Source: Prauserella endophytica (GTDB taxonomy: Bacteria > Actinomycetota > Actinomycetes > Mycobacteriales > Pseudonocardiaceae). Taken from it: a stretch of DNA of 64,000 bases. The position numbers and the translations under genes are program-made. Numbering within the stretch: the first letter of the stretch is position 1; every line of letters starts with the position of its first letter. Shown in pieces: positions 47,921 to 59,274 of this stretch. The DNA is taken from the NCBI RefSeq assembly GCF_005146945.1, contig NZ_SWMS01000018.1, forward strand, positions 1-64,000, in the 5' to 3' direction. The notes under the pieces are model-generated. The model saw only the letters and a program-made list of their open reading frames with translations. It was not told where the DNA came from and made no database searches.

Positions 47921-48817
47921 ATGAGCACACCGCCACTCGAGCGCGCCCGCGCCTTCCTGCTGACCCACGCCAGACTGCTGGAACGCCGCCTCGCCGAGCT
48001 GTGGCTCGGCACGCCGACCCCGGCGACGGCGTACGCGGTGCTCGATGCGCTCGCGGCCTACCGCAACCCCGACGGCGGGCTCGGGCACGCCCTCGAACCA
48101 GACGCGCGCGGGCCGGAGAGCCAGCCGCTCGCCGTCGACTTCGCACTCGAGGCCGTCGAGCAGGTGCTGGACTCGCCCACCGGCGCCGACCCGGCGGTCC
48201 GCGCGAGGGTCGCGGAGTTCGCCGCGAGCCTCGTGCCCTACCTGGAGTCGGTGGCCGCACCCTCCGGCGGGCTGCCGATCGTGCTGCCCTCGATCGCCGC
48301 GTACCCCAGGGCCTCGCACTGGGGTGACGGGCGGTTCCCGCCCGGGCTCAACCCGACGGCGGGCATTGTCACGCGCCTGCGCCGCGCGGGAGCGAAAGGA
48401 GCGTGGCTCGACGCCGCCGACGACTTCTGCCGCGCCGAGATCGACCAGCTCACCGACCTCGACGGGCACAGCGCGCTGAACGTGCTCCACTTCCTCGTCC
48501 ACGCCCCCGACCAGGACTGGGCCGCAGGCCACCGCGCGGAGATCGGCGGCCGCCTCGGCGACCTGCCCCATTTCCATCTCCACCCGGGCGAGGGCTACGG
48601 GCTCACCCCGCTCGATCTGGCCCCGCTGCCGGAGGACCCGCTGCGTGAGCTGGTCCCCGCCGACGCCATCGCCGCCCACCTCACGGCGCTCGCGGGGGCC
48701 CAGCAGCCCGACGGCGGCTGGCCGGTCTCGTGGGAGCCGCCGGGACCGGCGTCGCTGCTGGAGTGGCGCGGCGTCGTGACGCTCAAGGCCGCGCGCGTGC
48801 TGGCCGCGAACCCCTGA
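47921..48817 (+). CDS. Prenyltransferase/squalene-oxidase-repeat-like hypothetical protein
   Basis: A 298-residue soluble protein with alpha-toroid repeats of the terpenoid cyclase/protein prenyltransferase type: AAYRNPDGGLGHALEPD near residue 47 and AGAQQPDGGWPVSW near residue 265 are QW-like repeat units. It is far shorter than squalene-hopene cyclase and lacks its DxDD motif, so it is not a triterpene cyclase. Start is the ATG of MSTPPLERAR. The 47-bp gap from araC has a CATGCT box six bases before the ATG. Function unknown. Confidence 0.7.
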   Translation: MSTPPLERARAFLLTHARLLERRLAELWLGTPTPATAYAVLDALAAYRNPDGGLGHALEPDARGPESQPLAVDFALEAVEQVLDSPTGADPAVRARVAEFAASLVPYLESVAAPSGGLPIVLPSIAAYPRASHWGDGRFPPGLNPTAGIVTRLRRAGAKGAWLDAADDFCRAEIDQLTDLDGHSALNVLHFLVHAPDQDWAAGHRAEIGGRLGDLPHFHLHPGEGYGLTPLDLAPLPEDPLRELVPADAIAAHLTALAGAQQPDGGWPVSWEPPGPASLLEWRGVVTLKAARVLAANP

Positions 48818-48964
48818 CGAAGCGGACCCTGGACGTCTCCGGAGGCGAGGGGCAGACTGAGACGATCGTCTACCGCAGGTGTTTGACCATGTGCGTTCGG
48901 TATTAATGACGGTGAGATCTCGCACAAATAGGACCGAGGAGCGCACGAACCCGCACAGGCGGGC

Positions 48965-48970
48965 TAGTCT
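48965..48970 (+). promoter_or_regulatory. -10 box for a leaderless Xre-RES transcript
   Basis: TAGTCT lies six bases before the ATG at 48977, the spacing expected when transcription starts at the start codon. The 150 bases upstream, after the previous gene, also hold TTGACC (48883-48888), which is too far from this -10 box to be its -35. Confidence 0.5.
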
Positions 48971-48976
48971 ATGCGC

Positions 48977-49561
48977 ATGTCTGTCGCGCTAGAGAACGTC
49001 CTCGCCAAGGCCGGCCTCCGGGTCAGCTCGTCGCAGTTCTTGGCACTGGTGGAGGAGGCGGCACGACGACTTTCCCCGCCGAACCCGGAGCCGGCGCACT
49101 ACTTCTCCGCCGAGCAGCAGGAGGCGCTCAGCGACGTGGGGCTGGACCTCGCCTCGCACCGCCAGGGCGAGACCGACTACCGCGCCCGCAGCGTGGCCGA
49201 GCACGCCGTGCTCGCCGACTCGGCCCTCACGGTGCTCGAGGCGGCCCGCAGGCTCGGCGTCGACGACAGCAGGATCAGGCACCGTCTCAAGGAACGCAGG
49301 CTCACCGGCTGGAAGGACCAGGGCGGCTGGCGCCTGCCCGCGTGGCAGTTCACCGCCACGAGCGTCCTGCCGGGCATCGAGACCGTGCTGCGTGCCGTGC
49401 CCGAGGACGCGCCCGCGCTCGTCGTCGCGGCGTTCATGAGCACCCCGCAGTCCGACCTGGTGATCAACGGCAAGCCCGCCACGCCTCGGCAATGGCTGCT
49501 CGCCGCGGGCGATCCGGAGCCCGTCGCGCAGCTCGCGACCACGCTCGGCACCCCGGCCTGA
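48977..49561 (+). CDS. Xre/MbcA/ParS-type antitoxin of a RES toxin-antitoxin system
   Basis: The 194-residue protein combines a helix-turn-helix of the excisionase/MerR-like kind (about 75-120; LTVLEAARRLGVDDSRIRHRLKERRLTGWK...GWRLPAWQF) with a C-terminal toxin-binding part (about 130-190; FMSTPQSDLVINGKPATPRQWLLAAGDPEPV), characteristic of RES-Xre antitoxins. I use the second ATG (MSVALEN) because it is six bases after the -10 box; MRMSVAL at 48971 is an alternative. The toxin gene follows by 40 bases. Confidence 0.85.
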   Translation: MSVALENVLAKAGLRVSSSQFLALVEEAARRLSPPNPEPAHYFSAEQQEALSDVGLDLASHRQGETDYRARSVAEHAVLADSALTVLEAARRLGVDDSRIRHRLKERRLTGWKDQGGWRLPAWQFTATSVLPGIETVLRAVPEDAPALVVAAFMSTPQSDLVINGKPATPRQWLLAAGDPEPVAQLATTLGTPA

Positions 49562-49601
49562 ACACACAGCGAGAGCACGAGGAGACGGTTAGTCACGCTC
49601 C

Positions 49602-50255
49602 ATGGCAAGGCTGCCACTACCACCCGCGCGCGCGGTGCTGCTCAACGAGCTGCGCAGGAACGAGGACATCGTCGCGGTGCACCCGGCCACCCGCCTGGTC
49701 CGGATCTTCACCGCACGCGGCAACCACCCGCAGCGCTGGGACACCTTCCGCTACACCGGCCCGCTGCCGCACGGCCGCTTCGACCCGCAGCAGCCGCGGC
49801 ACGGCGAGCCCGTGCACGACCCGCACAACGGCGTCCTCTACTTCGGACTCTCCGTGCGCACGAGCATCGCGGAGGTGTACCAGACCACGTCCACTGTGGA
49901 TCGCAAGACGCGTGGCCCGCACCTGGTGGTCGTCCGGCCGTCGCGGACCCTTCGCCTGCTCGACCTCTCCGGCCTGTGGCCCACGCGGGTCGGCGCCTCG
50001 CAGGAGATCTCCAGCGGCCCGAAGAAGATCACCCAGGCCTGGGCGAGGGCCGTGCGTGCGGCGTTCGGCGACCTCGACGGCCTCTGGTACCGCTCGTCGA
50101 TGGACTCCGGCGCACCGGCCATCTGCCTGTGGGACCCGCCCTCGGGTGGCGCGCTGCCGTCGTCGCCCGACGTGCTGCTGCCGCTTGACCACCCGGGTCT
50201 CGACGTACCGCTCAGCCGTGTCTGCCAGGAGCTGAACTACCTGATGCTCAACTGA
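49602..50255 (+). CDS. RES-domain toxin (NAD+ phosphorylase type)
   Basis: A 217-residue RES protein. The family name residues are visible: Arg in VRIFTARGNHPQRW (near 28), Glu in RTSIAEVYQTT (near 90) and Ser in LWYRSSMDSGAPAICLW (near 170). Characterised RES toxins, such as MbcT of Mycobacterium, degrade NAD+. The gene follows its antitoxin at 40 bases. Its last 8 bases overlap the 3' end of the convergent S9 peptidase gene. Confidence 0.88.
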   Translation: MARLPLPPARAVLLNELRRNEDIVAVHPATRLVRIFTARGNHPQRWDTFRYTGPLPHGRFDPQQPRHGEPVHDPHNGVLYFGLSVRTSIAEVYQTTSTVDRKTRGPHLVVVRPSRTLRLLDLSGLWPTRVGASQEISSGPKKITQAWARAVRAAFGDLDGLWYRSSMDSGAPAICLWDPPSGGALPSSPDVLLPLDHPGLDVPLSRVCQELNYLMLN

Positions 50256-52185
50256 CCGGCAGGTGCCGGCTCCACCAGTCGAGCACTGCCTCGAAACGCT
50301 GCAGGCGGTGCCTGGGCTTGCCGGAGCGGGTCAGCTCGTGGCCTTCGCCGGGGAACAGCAGGAACTCGGTCTCCGTGCCGTTCTTCCTGAGCGCCACGAA
50401 CATCCGCTGTGCCTGCTCGAGGGGGCAGCGCCAGTCCTGTTCGGAATGCACTACGGCGAACGGGATCCGGATGTCGGCGGCGTAGGTGAGCGGGCTGCGC
50501 CTGCGCTGTTCCTCCGGATCGGCGCCCACGTAGTTCTCGGTGAAGAACCAGCCGATGTCGGAGCTGCCGGAGAAGGAGTCCCACGCGTTGACGGCCCGCT
50601 CGCTCCACGCGGCGCGGAACCGCTCGCCGTGGTGCGACGCGAGCCAGCCGGTCATGAACCCGCCGTAGGATCCGCCCATGACGCCGACCCGCCCGGAGTC
50701 CACATCGGAGCGTTCCAGCGCCGCGTCGAGCAGGGCCAGCAGGTCGTCTGCGTCGACAGTGCCGAGCGCCCCGATGACGGCGCGCCCGTGGCTTTCGCCG
50801 TAGCTCGCCGACCCCCGCGGGTTGGCGAGCACCACGGCGTAGCCGGCCGATGCGTACACCTGCGCCTCGTCGAAGAGACTCCACTCGTAGGGCGCGAACG
50901 GTCCGCCGTGTATGACGAGCAGCACGGGGTGCGGGCCCTCACCATCGGGCAACACGAGCCAGCCGTGCACGGGGTATCCGTCGGGCGCGGTGGCGGTGAT
51001 CTCCTCGGCGGGCCGGATGCCGCTGTCGCGCAGCGGCGCGGAGAAGTCGGTCAGCGGACGCGCCTCGCCGCCGGTCAGCAGCACGACCTCGCCCGCGTCG
51101 GCGGGCCCGGCCTGCACGAGGACGATCGTGTCCCCGTCGACGGCGAAGCCACGCACGGCGGCACGCTCACCGGCGAGCAGCTTGAGCCCGGACAGCTCGA
51201 CGCGGTCACCGTCGCGCGGCACCGAGCGCAACTCCGCCGCGCCGCGGTTGCGCACCACCACGAGCACACCGTCCTCGTACGGAGCGGGCTCGCCCACCGG
51301 GGCGCAGTCGACGGTCTCCGTGTCGGTCAGCCTCCTCGGCTCCTCGCCGGAGGCGGCGGCCCACAGGCCGGTGTTGCGGGCGACCTCGGAAAGCCCCTCG
51401 AACTCGAAGCCGTAGTAGAAGATCGTGCCGTCGGCGGCGACGGAGGGGTGCGCGGCGGTGCCCCTGGTGCGCACCGCGAGCACCGGGTCGCCGCCCTCGG
51501 CCGGGACCGCGTACAGGTCGGTGTGCAGCGTCTCGGTGCGGTCCCAGTCGCGCGGGGCGACGACGAGCACCGACTCGCCGTCGGGTGTCCACGCCGGATC
51601 GGAGACGTCGGCCTCGCCCGCGGTCAGCGGTGAGGACTCCGGCTCGGGCGCGGACGCGTCCACCACGAACAGGCGCTTCGGCCGGTCGCGGACAAATCCG
51701 ATGTCGTCGATGCGGTAGTCGAACCGCGTGATGCGGCGCGGAGCCTCCTCGGCAGGCTCGGGGGCGTCGTCCTCGCCGGGCAGAGGGGTGCCGTAGCGGC
51801 CGGGCTCCGGCACGCGCGCGGTGAACGCGATGCGCCGCGAGTCGGGTGCCCACACCGGTGCGTCCACGCCGAGGGGAAGCTCGGTGAGCCTGCGCGCCTC
51901 GCCGCCCGAGACGGGCATGACGTGCAGCTGAGGGCGGGAGAGCGGCCCGGACCTGCCGGTGCCGCGAAGGAAGGCGACCCACTGACCGTCCGGCGAGACG
52001 GCGGGTGCGCTGTCGCGCTCTCCGTGGGTCCAGGGGGTGTCGGCGCCGTCCGGCCCGATCCGGCGCAGCGAACTCCGGTAGGAGTTGCCTGCCAGATCGG
52101 GCCGAGACAGCGCGACCAGGATCAGGTCGCCGGCGAGTGCCGGCCTGCCGGGAACGGCGAGCAGTTCGAGGTCAACGGGACGCAC
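50248..52185 (-). CDS. S9 family prolyl oligopeptidase-like serine peptidase
   Basis: A 645-residue cytoplasmic peptidase: N-terminal beta-propeller (about 1-385; repeated WTPDG/WAPDS blades) and a C-terminal alpha/beta-hydrolase domain with the nucleophile in GVMGGSYGGFMTGW (near 495), the Asp in VVHSEQDWRCP and the His in FPGEGHELTR. This is the dipeptidyl/acylaminoacyl peptidase group. No signal peptide. Start is GTG seven bases after TAGTGT (52198-52193), so probably leaderless. Confidence 0.93.
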   Translation of the reverse strand: MRPVDLELLAVPGRPALAGDLILVALSRPDLAGNSYRSSLRRIGPDGADTPWTHGERDSAPAVSPDGQWVAFLRGTGRSGPLSRPQLHVMPVSGGEARRLTELPLGVDAPVWAPDSRRIAFTARVPEPGRYGTPLPGEDDAPEPAEEAPRRITRFDYRIDDIGFVRDRPKRLFVVDASAPEPESSPLTAGEADVSDPAWTPDGESVLVVAPRDWDRTETLHTDLYAVPAEGGDPVLAVRTRGTAAHPSVAADGTIFYYGFEFEGLSEVARNTGLWAAASGEEPRRLTDTETVDCAPVGEPAPYEDGVLVVVRNRGAAELRSVPRDGDRVELSGLKLLAGERAAVRGFAVDGDTIVLVQAGPADAGEVVLLTGGEARPLTDFSAPLRDSGIRPAEEITATAPDGYPVHGWLVLPDGEGPHPVLLVIHGGPFAPYEWSLFDEAQVYASAGYAVVLANPRGSASYGESHGRAVIGALGTVDADDLLALLDAALERSDVDSGRVGVMGGSYGGFMTGWLASHHGERFRAAWSERAVNAWDSFSGSSDIGWFFTENYVGADPEEQRRRSPLTYAADIRIPFAVVHSEQDWRCPLEQAQRMFVALRKNGTETEFLLFPGEGHELTRSGKPRHRLQRFEAVLDWWSRHLPVS

Positions 52186-52222
52186 GGCCCCGACACTACC
52201 CGATCCTTAGCAGAACTAACGG

Positions 52223-53290
52223 TTATTTCTCGGTCCGCGAACCGGCTTCCTGCTCCGTGTGGTCCTGACCCTCGAGCTCGTCCTCGCGCTTCGCCCGCTG
52301 CTCGGGCGCCTCGGCCTTCAGGTTCATGCCCCCGGCGCTCGCGGCCTCGGGGTCACGCTTGGCCTTGCGCAGGCTGAGCAGCGTGGTGGCGGTCAGGACC
52401 GCCACGATGAAGCCGAGCGACATCCAGTTGTTGATCTCCAGCCAGGCCGGGGTCACGTGGTACTCGTGCAGCGCGTGCAGCACGAGCTTGAGTCCGATGA
52501 ACCCGAGGATGATCGCCAGACCGTAGGACAGGTAGACGAGCTTGTTGACCAGACCGCCGAGCAGGAAGTACAGCTGCCGCAGCCCCATCAGCGCGAAGGC
52601 GTTGGCGGCGAACACCAGGTAGGCGTCCTGCGTGATACCGAAGATCGCGGGGATCGAGTCGACGGCGAACAGCAGGTCGGCGCTGCCGATCGCGATGATC
52701 ACCACGAACATCGGCGTGATGTAGCGCTTGCCGTCCTTCTTGACGAACGAGTGGTGACCCACGTAGTCGTCGGTCACCGGGAAGATCTTGCGAACCCAGC
52801 GCGTGACGGCGTTCTCGTGGTACTCCTCGTGCGCGCCGCTGTCGCGGACCATGCTGACGGCCGTCCACACGAGAATGGCGCCGAAGAGGAAGAAGATCCA
52901 CACGAACTGCGCGATCAGCGCGGCACCGACCGCGATGAACGCACCGCGCATCACCAGCGCGATGAGAATACCGATCAGCAGGACCCGGTGCTGGTGGATC
53001 GCCGGGACCTTGAACGACGACATGATCACCATGAAGATGAACAGGTTGTCGACCGACAGCGAGTACTCGGTGATGTACCCGGTGAAGAACTCGACCCCAG
53101 GATCGTGCCCACCGAACACCCACACCCCGATGCCGAAGAGCACGGCGCACGAGACGTAGAAAGTCACCCAGCGGGCGGCCTCGCCTGTCGTGACCTCGTG
53201 CGGCTTGCGGTCGACGATCACGAGGTCGATCGCGATCAGGACGAGCAGCCCGCCAATGGTGGCGAGCCACAGCCAAAAGGGCACCGTCAT
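52223..53290 (-). CDS. TerC family membrane protein, probable manganese exporter
   Basis: A 355-residue membrane protein with about nine helices and a polar C-terminal tail. TerC features: the conserved acidic helix motifs TEYSLSVDNLFIFMVIMSSF (near 75) and IGSADLLFAVDSIPAIFGI (near 200), plus GLRQLYFLLGG. TerC proteins of the Alx/MeeY type have been linked to manganese efflux, including metalation of exported enzymes. The upstream Mn riboswitch supports this role. GGAGG is nine bases before the ATG and is paired in the riboswitch off state. Confidence 0.92.
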   Translation of the reverse strand: MTVPFWLWLATIGGLLVLIAIDLVIVDRKPHEVTTGEAARWVTFYVSCAVLFGIGVWVFGGHDPGVEFFTGYITEYSLSVDNLFIFMVIMSSFKVPAIHQHRVLLIGILIALVMRGAFIAVGAALIAQFVWIFFLFGAILVWTAVSMVRDSGAHEEYHENAVTRWVRKIFPVTDDYVGHHSFVKKDGKRYITPMFVVIIAIGSADLLFAVDSIPAIFGITQDAYLVFAANAFALMGLRQLYFLLGGLVNKLVYLSYGLAIILGFIGLKLVLHALHEYHVTPAWLEINNWMSLGFIVAVLTATTLLSLRKAKRDPEAASAGGMNLKAEAPEQRAKREDELEGQDHTEQEAGSRTEK

Positions 53291-53299
53291 CTAAAGAAT

Positions 53300-53428
53300 C
53301 CTCCGGTTAGCGGAATAGTGGCCACTACCCGGAGGTCTCTCCCACCGGACGCACCGGCCGACGGCGCCGGGTGCCCCAAGGGACAGCCGTGTTGACGACG
53401 CCGTCGCGAAGGAATACTTCCCTCCACA
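53300..53428 (-). promoter_or_regulatory. yybP-ykoY manganese riboswitch with Shine-Dalgarno sequestering platform
   Basis: The 5' leader of the TerC gene contains the conserved parts of the yybP-ykoY Mn2+ aptamer in order: a GGAGGGAAGTA segment (53425 down), CGTCGTCAACACGG (about 53400), and the 3' GGTGGGAGAGACCTCC (about 53346-53331). The closing stem pairs GGAGG (53425-53421) with CCTCC (53335-53331). The same 3' strand, CCTCCGG (53335-53329), can instead pair with CCGGAGG (53306-53300), which is the ribosome site of the TerC gene. Mn-bound folding would therefore free the ribosome site and turn translation on. The loop of the off hairpin contains the palindrome TAGTGGCCACTA. Confidence 0.82.
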
Positions 53429-53577
53429 ACGCCTCCATCATCGCGGGTCGCAGTCCGGAAAGCCAGCCACGATCACGCACGTCACCTTGCTTGCATGCGT
53501 AACTTCGGTCACATCGGGCAACCCTGTGAACCTAGCGCGGGATGCCCCGCGGACGTTCTCAGCAAACGCACCATAAT

Positions 53578-56474
<2,897 letters not shown>

Positions 56475-56478
<4 letters not shown>

Positions 56479-57437
56479 GCAAGGCGAGCAAGCCCGCCGA
56501 GGAGAACGCGCGCCTCGACCACGGCGTGCACACCGACCCGGCGGCGCTGGACGAGCTGACCGACGCGGCCAGCAGCGAGACGACCGAGGTCGGCGCCGAC
56601 GGTGCCGTCGCGGGGTACAGGGCGAGCCGCACCCTGCGGCTCGGCGTCGAGCTGCGCAGGCAGCTGCGCAGGCGGCGCACCCAGCTCGTGCTCGGGTTCG
56701 TGGCGCTGCTGCCGTTCATCCTCGTCGTGGCGTTCGAGATCGGCGACGCGAACCCGAACAACCGCTCGGGCGGCTTCATCGACCTGGCCACGGCGAGCGC
56801 GCCGAACTTCGTGGTGCTCGCGATGTTCGTGTCGGGTTCGTTCCTGCTGCCGATGATCGTGGCGCTCTACTTCGGGGACACCATCGCGAGCGAGTCGTCG
56901 TGGTCGAGCCTGAAGTACCTGCTCGCGATCCCGGTGCCGCGCCATCGGCTGCTGCGGCAGAAGGCGATCACCTCGGCGCTGCTGTCGGCGCTGACGCTCG
57001 CGGTGCTTCCGGTGGTGTCGCTGCTCGTCGGCGTGCTCTGGTACGGAGCGGGAGACGCGATCAGCCCGACGGGAGACTCGATCTCGTTCGGGCAGAGCGT
57101 GGTGGCCATCCTGCTCGGCACCGTCTACATCATGATCCAGCTGGCGTGGGTCGCCGGTCTCGGGCTGCTGCTGAGCGTGTCGACCGAGGCTCCGCTCGGC
57201 GCGGTCGGCGGCGCGGTGCTGGTGTCGATCCTTTCCCAGATCCTCGACCAGATCACCGCGCTCGGTGACCTGAGGGACTTCCTGCCCACGCATTTCTCGT
57301 TCGCGTGGATGGACCTGATCGCCACCGACATCGACTGGACGGAAATGGCCAGCGGCGCGCTCTCGGCGGCACTGTATGCGACGATCTTCGGTCTGCTGGC
57401 CGCACGCCGGTTCGCGACCAAGGACATCACGAGCTAG
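56475..57437 (+). CDS. ABC-2 type permease
   Basis: Membrane partner of the preceding hydrolase-ATPase fusion. The 320 residues start with a charged cytoplasmic segment of about 55 residues, then about six helices; LVLGFVALLPFILVVAFEIG and SLKYLLAIPVPRHRLLRQKAIT are typical of ABC-2 permeases. The ATG overlaps the fusion gene stop (ATGA), so both products are probably made in fixed ratio. Substrate unknown; antibiotic or peptide export is a common role of this class. Confidence 0.9.
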
Positions 57438-57446
57438 GGGGTCCGG

Positions 57447-58205
57447 ATGCCGTCGATCCACCTCGAACCCGAGGGTGACATCGCCGTGCTGCGCATGGAG
57501 CACGGCAGGGCGAACGCGCTCGACATCGCGCTCTGCCGCGAGCTGAGCACACGGTTCGAGGAGGTTGCCGAGGCGGGCGGCTTCCGGGCCGTGGTGCTGA
57601 CGGGCACCGGCGGCGTGTTCTCCGCCGGGGTGGACCTGAAGCAGATCGTCGAGGGCGGCGCCCGGTACGTGGCGGAGTTCCTGCCCGCCCTTTCGGACGC
57701 GTTCCTGAGCGTGTTCGACTTCCCGCTCCCCGTGGTCGCGGCGGTGAACGGGCACGCGATCGCGGGCGGTGGCGTGCTCGCCGCCGCGTGCGACCACCGC
57801 GTGCTCGACGCGGGGCACGGGCGCGTCGGCTGGACCGAGCTGCTGGTCGGCGTGCCGTTCCCGCTCGTGGCGATGGAGATCCTGCGCTGCGCCTACGGCT
57901 CGGCGCGCCTGCCGGGGCTCACGTTCACCGCGGGCACCCCCTCCGGGGAGGAGGCGCTGGCGCTCGGCCTGGTCGACGAGCTCGCCGAGGCCGGCCGGGT
58001 GCTGCCGAGAGCGCTGGAGGCGGCCCGCGCGCTGGGCGCCGTGTCCCCGGCCGCGTTCGCGCACACGAAGAACCAGATCCACCGGCCGTACAACGAGCGC
58101 ATCGGCGAGCAGCGCGCCGCCGACGACGCGAGGGTCGAGCAGCTCTGGTCGGCGCCGGAGACCCTCGCATCGATCGGCGACTACGTGCGCTCGGTGCTCG
58201 GCTAG
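57447..58205 (+). CDS. Enoyl-CoA hydratase/isomerase family protein
   Basis: The 252-residue crotonase-fold protein has the oxyanion-hole regions VVLTGTGGVFSAGVDLKQI (near 55) and NGHAIAGGGVLAAACDHRV (near 100). The two catalytic Glu of enoyl-CoA hydratase are not both present (position two reads WTELLVGVPFP, with a Glu), so an isomerase or hydrolase role is possible. Ten bases after the permease gene; may be co-transcribed. A 199-bp gap follows in which I see no clear gene. Confidence 0.85.
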   Translation: MPSIHLEPEGDIAVLRMEHGRANALDIALCRELSTRFEEVAEAGGFRAVVLTGTGGVFSAGVDLKQIVEGGARYVAEFLPALSDAFLSVFDFPLPVVAAVNGHAIAGGGVLAAACDHRVLDAGHGRVGWTELLVGVPFPLVAMEILRCAYGSARLPGLTFTAGTPSGEEALALGLVDELAEAGRVLPRALEAARALGAVSPAAFAHTKNQIHRPYNERIGEQRAADDARVEQLWSAPETLASIGDYVRSVLG

Positions 58206-58404
58206 GCCATCGCTGCGGCTCGGCAACGGTCAGCCCCACCGGTACTCGAGGAGCTTCCCGTCGAGGGCCACGACCCCGTCAGCCAGAGCCTCGTCTTCGC
58301 GGCGACGGCCGCCGGGCGGCTTCCTGCTTCGTCAACATGGCGCCGGCCGTAGTGCCGTTACGTTGCGCCGGTCTTCCGGCGAAGGGGCGGATCCTCGAGC
58401 CGGG

Positions 58405-58788
58405 TCACCGCACGCGGAACTCGTTGCCCTCCGGGTCCTGCAGGACCAGACACCGTCCCGTGGCGTCGTGCACCTCGCGCAGCACCGTCGCCCCGCCCTG
58501 GGTGAGCACCGCTGCGCGCGCCCGCACCTGCTCCCAGCCCTGCTCCGTGCCGGGGCGCGGTGCGCTGGCGTTGACGTCGATGCGCACGCGGTTCTTCACC
58601 GTCCTGCCGTCCGGCACGCGCTGGAACAGCAGCCGCGGCCCCTTGCCGGCCGGATCCACGACGGCGGCCAGCAGGCCCTCCTCCCCCGGCCCCTCCGGTT
58701 CGACCTCGTAGTCGAGCGCGAGCGCCCAGAACTGCGCGAGCCTGCGCGGGTTGGCCGCTTCGAAGGTCACCTGCACGCCGAGTGCCAT
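58405..58788 (-). CDS. VOC (glyoxalase/bleomycin resistance) family protein
   Basis: A 127-residue protein of one pair of beta-alpha-beta-beta-beta modules: VTFEAANPRRLAQFWALALDYEVE and, at the end, CLVLQDPEGNEFRVR. The actinobacterial glyoxalase-like subgroup often has no known substrate. Start is the ATG of MALGVQVTF; the frame continues upstream across the divergent VOC gene but that is antisense. Confidence 0.85.
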   Translation of the reverse strand: MALGVQVTFEAANPRRLAQFWALALDYEVEPEGPGEEGLLAAVVDPAGKGPRLLFQRVPDGRTVKNRVRIDVNASAPRPGTEQGWEQVRARAAVLTQGGATVLREVHDATGRCLVLQDPEGNEFRVR

Positions 58789-58884
58789 GTGGACAAGTGT
58801 GCCCCGGGGGCACGGACGATTTCCGGCGTAAACTTCGCCGATCAACAGCTCGCACACGGCCCACCCCGGCAAGGAGGCCGCCAT

Positions 58885-59265
58885 ATGTCCCGCCCAGTCC
58901 ACTTCGAGATCTACGCGAGCGACCCGGAACGCGCGATCACGTTCTACGCGACGGTCTTCGAGTGGTCGTTCGAGAGATGGGGCACCAACCCGTACTGGCT
59001 CGTGTCCACGGGCGAGGGGCCCGGCATCGACGGCGGGCTCACGCAGCGGGACGGACCGGAGCCGGCGAAGGACGCCCCGCTGAACGCGTGCCCGCTCACC
59101 ATGGACGTCGAGCACCTCGACGCCGCGCTCCGGAACGTGGAGCAGGCGGGCGGCACCATCGCCGAGCCCCGGCGCGCCATCCCCGGCGTCGGCTGGGTCG
59201 CCTACTGCCGGGACACCGAGGGCAACCTGTTCGGGCTCATGGAGAACGACCCGAGCGCGGAGTGA
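58885..59265 (+). CDS. VOC family protein
   Basis: A 126-residue VOC protein: MSRPVHFEIYASDPERAITFYATVFEW, then LTMDVEHLDAALRNVEQAGGTI and the closing VAYCRDTEGNLFGLMEND with a metal-type Glu. AAGGAGG lies seven bases before the ATG. Divergent from the other VOC gene (96-bp gap) and convergent with uvrB, 9 bases apart. Confidence 0.87.
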   Translation: MSRPVHFEIYASDPERAITFYATVFEWSFERWGTNPYWLVSTGEGPGIDGGLTQRDGPEPAKDAPLNACPLTMDVEHLDAALRNVEQAGGTIAEPRRAIPGVGWVAYCRDTEGNLFGLMENDPSAE

Positions 59266-59274
59266 CCCTGCCCC

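Noticed and set aside
53329-53428. Glycine riboswitch suggested by the GGGAGAGACC string
   Set aside because: The rest of the leader fits the manganese yybP-ykoY aptamer instead, and the downstream gene is a TerC protein, not a glycine gene.
58206-58404. Possible degraded small gene on the minus strand ending in DGVVALDGKLLEYRWG
   Set aside because: A short open stretch with no proper start in frame and no recognised family; too little to call a pseudogene.
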